The notes under the pieces were generated by a model. The model was not told the origin of the DNA. It saw only the letters and a program-made list of their open reading frames with translations, and searched no databases. From Lachnospiraceae bacterium (GTDB taxonomy: Bacteria; Bacillota_A; Clostridia; Lachnospirales; Lachnospiraceae): 20,651 nucleotides of DNA. The DNA lies in contig JAILCT010000135.1 in the NCBI GenBank assembly GCA_024690425.1, positions 1-20,651 on the forward strand. The letters run 5' to 3'. Position 1 is the first letter of the stretch; the number at the start of each line of letters is the position of its first letter. Shown here piece after piece: positions 15,458 through 20,651 of this stretch. The position numbers were made by a program, and so were the translations under genes.

Positions 15458-16330
15458 CTATAAATAATTGCCTATATATTCGGATATGGCCTTGTCCCAT
15501 TCCGCATACATATGGTCGGTCGTCAACTTGAACATATAATTCTCAAGTACCGAGAACTTGGGCCTGTCTGCCGACTGGGGATTCATCTCCTTATATTGTT
15601 CGCTGGTAACCGGTATTACCTCTGTCTTTCTGCCGGCCAGCCTGAATATCTCCCTGGTAAAGTCAGCCCAGCTGCACTGTCCTTCACAGGTTCCGTGGAA
15701 GAGGCCGTAGTTCTCCGTGGGAAGAAGATAGGCAACCGCCTTGGCAAGTTCGGCCGTGCTTGTGGGTGACCCAAGCTGGTCATTTACGACTGTTATCTTA
15801 TCATGAGTTTCTGACAGGCGGAGCATGGTCTTTACGAAGTTCTTACCGTCACCGTAGAGCCATGCCGTCCTTATTATAAAGAAATCCTTTGAAAACTGTT
15901 TAACGAAGTTCTCACCTGCAAGCTTGGTAATACCATACATCGCCTTGGGTCCCACAGGATCGAATTCCGTATACGGGACATTCCCGTCACCTGCAAAGAC
16001 ATAATCGGTCGAGATATGCATCATTTTGGCACCTGTCTCGGTTGCCGCAATGCTTAAGTTCCTCGGCCCTATCGCATTTATCTTATATGCCGCATCCTTC
16101 TGCACTTCACATGCATCAACGGCTGTATGGGCCGCACAGTTTATTACGGCATATGGCTTAACTTCCTTAAAAAGATCAATGCAGGCGTCAAGGTTCGTTA
16201 TATCCAAATCCCTTACGCCTTCTACCTTAAAGTCGGTATTTACAAGCTCGTATTCCGTATTGCCTTCATAGAGCTTATTTATCTCCCGTCCCAGCTGCCC
16301 GTTGCAGCCGGTGATGATTATCTTCTTCAT
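15458..16330 (-). CDS. rfbD: dTDP-4-dehydrorhamnose reductase
   Basis: This 290-residue enzyme catalyses the final NAD(P)H-dependent reduction to dTDP-L-rhamnose. Motifs are GCNGQLG (8-14) for cofactor binding, STDYVFAG (107-114), YGITK (132-136) as catalytic Tyr-Lys, and RTAWLYG for substrate contact. The frame is open for 48 further codons upstream, but those encode a non-homologous stretch. GGAG at 16337-16340 with six bases spacing before ATG 16330, and the promoter ending near 16385, fix the start at MKKIIITGCN. It is the first gene of the long minus-strand operon. The other rhamnose genes (rfbA, rfbB, rfbC) are not in the window and must be elsewhere or just outside it. Confidence 0.95.
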   Translation of the reverse strand: MKKIIITGCNGQLGREINKLYEGNTEYELVNTDFKVEGVRDLDITNLDACIDLFKEVKPYAVINCAAHTAVDACEVQKDAAYKINAIGPRNLSIAATETGAKMMHISTDYVFAGDGNVPYTEFDPVGPKAMYGITKLAGENFVKQFSKDFFIIRTAWLYGDGKNFVKTMLRLSETHDKITVVNDQLGSPTSTAELAKAVAYLLPTENYGLFHGTCEGQCSWADFTREIFRLAGRKTEVIPVTSEQYKEMNPQSADRPKFSVLENYMFKLTTDHMYAEWDKAISEYIGNYL

Positions 16331-16347
16331 ATCATGCTCCGTATGTA

Positions 16348-16361
16348 ACGCACTTATGCGT
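16348..16361 (-). promoter_or_regulatory. Small hairpin in the rfbD leader
   Basis: ACGCA (16348-16352) pairs with TGCGT (16357-16361) around a 4-nt loop. It lies in the roughly 48-nt leader between the predicted transcription start and the rfbD binding site. It is short and could simply stabilise the 5' end. Confidence 0.3.
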
Positions 16362-16384
16362 ACTTTTAAAATAAACCAACATAT

Positions 16385-16413
16385 AGTATACTGAATTATA
16401 TGCTTTTTTTCAA
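16385..16413 (-). promoter_or_regulatory. Sigma-A type promoter for the polysaccharide operon (rfbD first)
   Basis: On the minus strand a -35 box TTGAAA (16408-16413) is followed by exactly 17 bp and a -10 box TATACT (16385-16390). The predicted start is near 16378, about 48 nt ahead of the rfbD ATG. A-rich sequence lies in the spacer. All genes from rfbD to position 298 run the same way with short gaps, and I see no other convincing promoter or terminator inside, so this is the likely main promoter of the operon. Confidence 0.72.
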
Positions 16414-16507
16414 CTGTTTGTAAGTCCTCTTCAACTGCAGAGATTTTACAGCAAGCGGCATTCCTCTCGTCCAAAATCGTATGACGCGCAGCGTATAAAG
16501 GTTAAAA

Positions 16508-18115
16508 ATGAAAAATATCAAATTCTTCGTGATTACAATCTTGGCCGTGATCCATCAGGCAGTAACGGGCATCGCAGATCTTAAGATCTTCACGGTCCCT
16601 GTAAGTGCGAACCCTGTCGATTACGTGACATGTAAAATATCCGCCTGCATCGTAAGCTGGGCCTTTTTTTACATGCTCTGGCAGCTCTTTATTGAAAAAG
16701 ACGGACTCATAAAGGGCCGGCAAGGTACGCGCAATACGGTATCCCGGGTGGTCATGAAGGCTCTTCCCTATCTTCTTGTAATGATCCCCGTATGTGTGTT
16801 CAAGCTTCGCGGTGGATACTTAAGCAATGATGAAACACTCATATATGAGAATGCCGTAACGCTTACTCACTACACATGGTTCTATTATATAACCACTTAC
16901 TATTACATCATAAGCCTGATGCTCATACCCCATATGTATGCCCCCATATTTGTCAAGCTTATCATCGAGTATCTGACCATCGGTTATGTTGTTCTCCGCT
17001 CTTCCGACTATTTTACCGCAAGGCAGTCAGAGTTCTTTATTAAGAAACCTGTTAAGGTGGGATACGGGGCCCTGATAATGATCCTCTTTGTGCTCTATCC
17101 CGTTATAGCATATACAACAAGTGCCCACAGGCTTCCGATATACTTTCTCCTGTATCTTCTGCTCATTACCATGCTGCTCTTTGACAGGCTCGAGCAGGCC
17201 GCCCTTACCATACCGAGGCTGCTGACGATAATAATACTCGGCTGTATCCTGACCCAGTGGCGCACGGAAGGGATATATCTTCTGGTACTTATCCCAATCC
17301 TGGTACTTTTATGCTACGAAAATATTCATCTTACCGGCAAGAGGACACTGAAGCTTAAGGATAAAAAGGTTTTTGTAATATCTCTTGTCATATACCTTAT
17401 ATGCCAGTATGTTATCTCCATCCCCCAGAACGGGCTGATAGCAAAAGAGATCGGGGCTGCGGCAGATGACAGGATGAAGCCCTTCTACGCTTATACGATC
17501 ACCAACATGTACCGCAACGGCCTTGATCTTGACAGGAACTCGGAAGACCTTGCCATCGTGGATAAATACATTTCTCTTGATTCACTCGATAAGATAAGTG
17601 ACTACTATGGTGACATCAATTATGAGGATGTGCTAATCCTCTATCAGCCGGGCTTTGTCGGTGTCAGAGAGGAAGCCGGTGTGACCGAATATTATGACTT
17701 TGTTCTGGCCCTTAAGAGGATATTTAAGAACAATCCCCAGGTATTTCTTCGCACAAGGATAGGCGCCTTTATCTATGCTGCCCTGCCCTATCATATAACA
17801 TTTACAGGCTTGACTCCGGGTGCCCTTGTAAGCTTCGCCGTAAGTATAGTAAAGACGATCTCTTACAATCTCTTTATCCCGCTTATAGTCATCCTCTTCC
17901 TCTGCCTCTATTCTATTACAAGGGGAAGATGGTTTACCTTCTTTACAACAGGCGGTCTTCTGGCTCACTGGTTCATCGTCTTTATACTGGCGCCTGCTTC
18001 ATATTTTAAGTACTACTTTCCGGTATACATCATCGCATACCTCTATCTGTTCCTTATAATCATCGCAGGCCTGTACAACCGCAGGCACAGTACCAGGATC
18101 AAGATACTCCAGTAG
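16508..18115 (+). CDS. Polytopic GT-C-like membrane protein, divergent from the operon
   Basis: This 535-residue protein has about twelve membrane segments. After the first two or three helices an outer loop carries LSNDETLIYENAVTL (105-119), where the Asp-Glu pair sits in the place used for catalysis in GT-C glycosyltransferases that take sugars from polyprenyl carriers. WRTEGIYLL follows in a later helix-loop. A hydrophilic region of about 80 residues (after ISIPQNGLIAKE) is probably extracytoplasmic. These features resemble uncharacterised Firmicute surface-glycan proteins, so glycan modification is likely, but no substrate can be named. The ATG has AAAGG (16497-16501) six bases upstream. 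It is transcribed away from rfbD from a 177-bp shared intergenic region in which I could not find a convincing plus-strand promoter, and it ends just before a terminator-like hairpin. Confidence 0.78.
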   Translation: MKNIKFFVITILAVIHQAVTGIADLKIFTVPVSANPVDYVTCKISACIVSWAFFYMLWQLFIEKDGLIKGRQGTRNTVSRVVMKALPYLLVMIPVCVFKLRGGYLSNDETLIYENAVTLTHYTWFYYITTYYYIISLMLIPHMYAPIFVKLIIEYLTIGYVVLRSSDYFTARQSEFFIKKPVKVGYGALIMILFVLYPVIAYTTSAHRLPIYFLLYLLLITMLLFDRLEQAALTIPRLLTIIILGCILTQWRTEGIYLLVLIPILVLLCYENIHLTGKRTLKLKDKKVFVISLVIYLICQYVISIPQNGLIAKEIGAAADDRMKPFYAYTITNMYRNGLDLDRNSEDLAIVDKYISLDSLDKISDYYGDINYEDVLILYQPGFVGVREEAGVTEYYDFVLALKRIFKNNPQVFLRTRIGAFIYAALPYHITFTGLTPGALVSFAVSIVKTISYNLFIPLIVILFLCLYSITRGRWFTFFTTGGLLAHWFIVFILAPASYFKYYFPVYIIAYLYLFLIIIAGLYNRRHSTRIKILQ

Positions 18116-18133
18116 ACTCACATATTATAAGAA

Positions 18134-18151
18134 CCCTGACTTCAGTCAGGG
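18134..18151. terminator. Hairpin between convergent genes, probable bidirectional terminator
   Basis: CCCTGAC (18134-18140) pairs with GTCAGGG (18145-18151) around TTCA, giving a 7-bp GC-rich stem 19 bases after the plus-strand stop codon. Flanking sequence is only moderately T-rich on either side (CTCATTTATG; TTCTTATAAT on the minus strand), so terminator strength is uncertain. The position between two convergent genes supports the call. Confidence 0.6.
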
Positions 18152-18184
18152 CTCATTTATGTCTGTTCGGCCGCTATATCAATA

Positions 18185-19111
18185 TCAGGCATTCGCAAGT
18201 TCGCACAGTTCCTTAAGCATCTTGGGAAGCCCTTCATCCATGGTCTCATCAGAGAACTGGCAGGTTCCCACCTTCTCATGTCCTCCCCCGTTGTACTTAA
18301 GCATCAGGTGTCCCACGTTAACCTTGCAGGTCTTGTTAAGGATGCTGTACCCGACTGCTGCAGAGCATCCGTGACCGCCGCGTCCGTTAACTATCCATGC
18401 GGAGATATTCTGTTCCGGATACATGCTGTAGATCATAAAACGGTTGCCGGTATAGATAGGATCGACACCCCTTAAGTCACTTATTATAACATTCCCCTCT
18501 GTACGGGTATGGGCCTTTACCATCTCCTTGAACTTGGCCGTCTGCTCTTCATAAACCTCTATACGCTCCTTGACATCAGGCATGGCAAGGATCTCGGCAG
18601 TTGACTTATCCTTGCAGGCAACCATCAGCTTCTCCATCAGCTGATAATTGGAAACAGTGAACTGCCTCCACCTTCCAAGGCCGGTCCTGGGATCCATCAG
18701 AAATCCGACAAGTATCCATCCCGTAGGGTTCATTATCTCGTCTATCGTAAGGTTACCTGAATCAACCTTATCAACGGCAACCATCATATCATCGAAGTTA
18801 GGGAATGTCTCCTTACCGCCGTAATACTCGTATATGATACGCGCACAGGAAGGAGTTATCCTGCTCTCGCCCTTATACTTGCCTTCAAGCTGGTTTCGCT
18901 CGAATTCACTCGAATGATGGTCGAACCATAAACCGCAGCCTTCAACATAAGGCACGTTAGCCAGACAGTCATTTTCGTTTATCTCAACAAGGCCGTCCTG
19001 AAGGTCCTTGGGATGTGCAAAGGTCCAATGATCAACAACTCCTGCCGCAAGCAACAGGGCTCCGCATGCAAGTCCGTCAAAGTCAGATCTTGTAACCAGT
19101 CTCATAGCCAT
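18185..19111 (-). CDS. DHH/DHHA1-family phosphoesterase (exopolyphosphatase-like)
   Basis: This 308-residue soluble protein has the two-domain layout of the DHH superfamily. The N-terminal domain has SDFDGLACG (9-17), FDHHSSEF (63-70) with the name-giving Asp-His-His, and a further metal-binding Asp region VDKVDSG (113-119). The C-terminal DHHA1 domain has GRGGHGCSAAVG (243-254) and the phosphate-binding GGGHEKVGTCQF (275-286). Members hydrolyse phosphoester bonds in oligonucleotides, cyclic dinucleotides or polyphosphate; which substrate this one uses cannot be read from the sequence. The ATG at 19111 has GGAGG eight bases upstream. The gene has its own promoter (19148-19177) and converges on the GT-C-like gene, so it is not part of the glycan operon and is probably a conserved housekeeping neighbour. 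Confidence 0.88.
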   Translation of the reverse strand: MAMRLVTRSDFDGLACGALLLAAGVVDHWTFAHPKDLQDGLVEINENDCLANVPYVEGCGLWFDHHSSEFERNQLEGKYKGESRITPSCARIIYEYYGGKETFPNFDDMMVAVDKVDSGNLTIDEIMNPTGWILVGFLMDPRTGLGRWRQFTVSNYQLMEKLMVACKDKSTAEILAMPDVKERIEVYEEQTAKFKEMVKAHTRTEGNVIISDLRGVDPIYTGNRFMIYSMYPEQNISAWIVNGRGGHGCSAAVGYSILNKTCKVNVGHLMLKYNGGGHEKVGTCQFSDETMDEGLPKMLKELCELANA

Positions 19112-19147
19112 AACTAATACCTCCCTCTAAAATGTTCATACATCGTT

Positions 19148-19177
19148 ATTGTAAATTATTTACATATAATAAATCAA
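19148..19177 (-). promoter_or_regulatory. Probable sigma-A promoter of the DHH phosphoesterase gene
   Basis: On the minus strand a -35-like TTGATT (19172-19177) precedes, with 18 bp spacing, a -10-like TACAAT (19148-19153). The predicted start near 19141 gives a leader of about 30 nt before the GGAGG site and the ATG at 19111. The region is AT-rich as expected. Confidence 0.55.
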
Positions 19178-19184
19178 GTGTATT

Positions 19185-19228
19185 CTTATGATCACCTGCC
19201 ACCATCTTCGATGGTTTCCCTTATGATT
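19185..19228 (-). repeat. Short relative of the intercistronic repeat (copy C)
   Basis: CCACCATCTTCGATGG (19199-19214) matches hairpin 1 of copy B including the TTC loop (stem ACCATC/GATGGT). It is followed by TTTCCCTTATGAT up to 19227, which overlaps the stop codon of the right-edge gene. A second TTATGAT lies at 19186-19192. The 42-nt core and hairpin 2 of copies A and B are absent. It lies after the right-edge gene and ahead of the DHH promoter, in a different transcription unit from copies A and B. Confidence 0.7.
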
Positions 19229-20651
19229 ATCTAAACATGAGTCTTCCGCCGCAATAATATCTTGCAAAATCATCCGAATCGATTATAGCTCTCATCTCAA
19301 AGAGTCCGCCGCCTCTCTTGGCATTCATCGGATCTCCTGTGCACAGGTAATACTCCTTTTCCTTTTCCGCCGACTTATAATAGTAATAATCCCCGTAGCA
19401 TTCATATGTCGAGGCTCCGAATTCCACAGGTACCATCACCGTCGGGTATTCGGGATCATACGACATTTTCTTTATGCAGATATCATTCGTATTATTGTGT
19501 TCCGATATACCCCCGTCTAGTCCAACATTCTGATCGGGTATATAGGCATCCAGCTTTTGTTCTTCACCATTGCCGTCAAGGAAATAAAAACTTCCGTCCA
19601 TAAGGTATGCATCGGCTCCCAGCATCATCATCTCACTGCCGTACAGATTCTCGATGTTTCTGTATTTAAAACCGTGACGTCCGTTGTTTGTTCCTATAAT
19701 ACCGGTACAGTAGTCAATCTCTCCTGTTTTACCGGTCATTGAAGGATACGAAGCTATCACCGTTTCTCCTGCACGGATATTTATCGGATCTCCGTCAAAG
19801 TTTATCTCGATATGGCCACCATCTGCCTGCACGGATGTGATCTCGCGGCAGCATCCACCGACAATAATCGTATCGTCTTCTTCCTCATCACTGATTTCTT
19901 CTGTCTCATCAGTTCCGTTCGGGCCTCCTGATTTTTCCATCGATGCCCAGCCTTCGGATGCATTAAGAAAAACGACCGAAGTTCCCTCTTCGAACTTTTG
20001 TGTAGCCCCGAAATCATTTACTACTATTCTGTTGGAAGCCTGTACGCTCTGCAGGGCAATTCCCGTATTCTTATTGTTATAATCCTTATTCTGGCTGTAA
20101 TAATACAGGTCCTGCTCACCCGCCATAAGTGATGTTGAATCCATGCAGCCGGTCTCCACAAGGAAGAGCTTCTGCAGCGCCGAATACAGGGTATATCCTA
20201 TCTCCCTGTATCCTTCCCCATTTCCCCTGGCCATTCCTCTTATCTCATCATAAGGAATATTTACGCAGGGATAAGCTCCTGCTTTACTAAGCAGGATACC
20301 ATCTTCTTCCACACCGGCATAAGCCCCTATATAAACATGATCCTTCTCTTCACCGTTATCCATAAAAACAGGATCCAGAACATACCCTTCATGTTCCGTA
20401 CCGGATATCCATATCTGCTCGGAACCTTCATTCTGAACACGCTTAACATAGAACTTGGGGATTTCTACCATCACATTGCCGTTAGAACCATCTTCCGTAA
20501 ATCCTGCATCACCCTGGTATATGACCCCGCTTCCTTCTTCAGCTGAATAAGTAAGATTACACAATTTCATCTGCGACCAGGGATATGCAGTGTCAAAATC
20601 ATTCCCCGATCCTCCTGCCCACTCCTGATCCCTGTAATAATCAAAATGCAT
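19227..20651 (-). CDS. C-type-lectin-fold-like surface or phage-type protein (5' end probably outside window)
   Basis: 474 residues are visible, ending with a TAA at 19227-19229. The frame is open to the window edge, where the last codon happens to be ATG, so the true start may lie outside. Motifs are VMVEIPKFYVKR (60-71), HVYIGAYAG (105-113), GAYPCVNIPYDEIRGMARGN (125-144), YTLYSALQKLFLVE (153-166), and a C-terminal block with GGGLFEMRA and GGRLMFR. This motif order is what I know from C-type-lectin-fold domains in phage tail proteins, bacterial surface proteins and targets of diversity-generating retroelements. An acidic linker (DETEEISDEEEDD) splits the domain in the middle. There is no signal peptide in the visible part. 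It has no Asn-rich variable C-terminus and no reverse transcriptase nearby, so I do not call it a DGR target. Function probably binding or recognition; uncertain. Confidence 0.6.
   Translation of the reverse strand: MHFDYYRDQEWAGGSGNDFDTAYPWSQMKLCNLTYSAEEGSGVIYQGDAGFTEDGSNGNVMVEIPKFYVKRVQNEGSEQIWISGTEHEGYVLDPVFMDNGEEKDHVYIGAYAGVEEDGILLSKAGAYPCVNIPYDEIRGMARGNGEGYREIGYTLYSALQKLFLVETGCMDSTSLMAGEQDLYYYSQNKDYNNKNTGIALQSVQASNRIVVNDFGATQKFEEGTSVVFLNASEGWASMEKSGGPNGTDETEEISDEEEDDTIIVGGCCREITSVQADGGHIEINFDGDPINIRAGETVIASYPSMTGKTGEIDYCTGIIGTNNGRHGFKYRNIENLYGSEMMMLGADAYLMDGSFYFLDGNGEEQKLDAYIPDQNVGLDGGISEHNNTNDICIKKMSYDPEYPTVMVPVEFGASTYECYGDYYYYKSAEKEKEYYLCTGDPMNAKRGGGLFEMRAIIDSDDFARYYCGGRLMFR

Noticed and set aside
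16331..16474. Upstream extension of rfbD by 48 codons
   Set aside because: The extension is not homologous to the family, and it would begin upstream of the promoter; GGAG before ATG 16330 and the GCNGQLG motif near the new N-terminus fix the shorter start.
16414..16507. Plus-strand promoter for the gene at 16508
   Set aside because: Candidate boxes (TTGTAA near 16418, TATAAA near 16494) lack a matching partner at 16-18 bp, or lie too close to the start codon.
20247..20258. ATCATAAGGAAT inside the right-edge gene, identical to part of the repeat core
   Set aside because: It encodes part of IPYDEIRG in the reading frame and has no hairpin or end unit around it; a 12-nt match is likely chance.
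19227..20651. Diversity-generating retroelement target
   Set aside because: The C-terminus lacks an Asn/AAC-rich variable region, and neither a template repeat nor a reverse transcriptase is visible in the window.

Overview
The window is a large surface-polysaccharide biosynthesis locus from a low-to-moderate-GC Gram-positive bacterium, most likely a Lachnospiraceae (Butyrivibrio/Roseburia-like) member of the Firmicutes. I base this on the protein families seen (a DUF6077-type membrane protein, a DUF212 phosphatase, a WbaP-type initiating transferase), strong AGGAG/AAGGGG ribosome binding sites, frequent AGG/ATA codons, and occasional GTG/TTG starts. Genus-level assignment is not possible from sequence alone.

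Layout. A clear sigma-A promoter at 16385-16413 on the minus strand drives what looks like one long operon running right to left to about position 298: rfbD (dTDP-rhamnose reductase), a DUF212/PAP2-like phosphatase, gmd and fcl (GDP-L-fucose synthesis), three large membrane proteins of the DUF6077/GT-C kind (11328-12788, 10203-11318, 9202-10068), a GT2, the initiating phosphoglycosyl transferase, two more GT2s, a GT4, an O-antigen-polymerase-like protein, a Wzx flippase, and a second polymerase-like paralogue. Many junctions overlap or are only a few bases apart (ATGA at 5183-5186, 8 bp at 6733-6740, 23 bp at 1451-1473, 79 bp at 4158-4236). At the left edge a separate promoter starts a gene that runs out of the window. 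On the plus strand, divergent from rfbD, is a polytopic GT-C-like protein (16508-18115), ending at a hairpin shared with a convergent DHH/DHHA1 phosphoesterase (18185-19111). The right edge holds most of a C-type-lectin-like surface or phage-type protein (19227-20651).

How the genes work together. The inferred pathway is Wzx/Wzy-type. The phosphoglycosyl transferase loads the first sugar phosphate on undecaprenyl phosphate, and the GT2/GT4 enzymes extend the repeat unit using GDP-L-fucose, dTDP-L-rhamnose and other sugars. Wzx flips the lipid-linked unit, one or both polymerase-like proteins assemble or transfer it, and the GT-C-like proteins may decorate it outside the membrane. The DUF212 protein could help recycle the lipid carrier, but this is only inference.

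The most unusual structure is non-coding. Two ~115-bp intercistronic elements (9088-9201 and 12790-12904) share a 42-nt core with one mismatch. Each carries two hairpins whose stems differ between copies by compensatory changes, and each ends in a unit that supplies the Shine-Dalgarno of the next gene. A short relative lies at 19185-19228. A different hairpin and tandem-repeat block of about the same length (10090-10206) separates two reading frames that look like halves of one membrane protein. No gene-free stretch exceeds 300 bases; the longest is the 177-bp divergent region 16331-16507.
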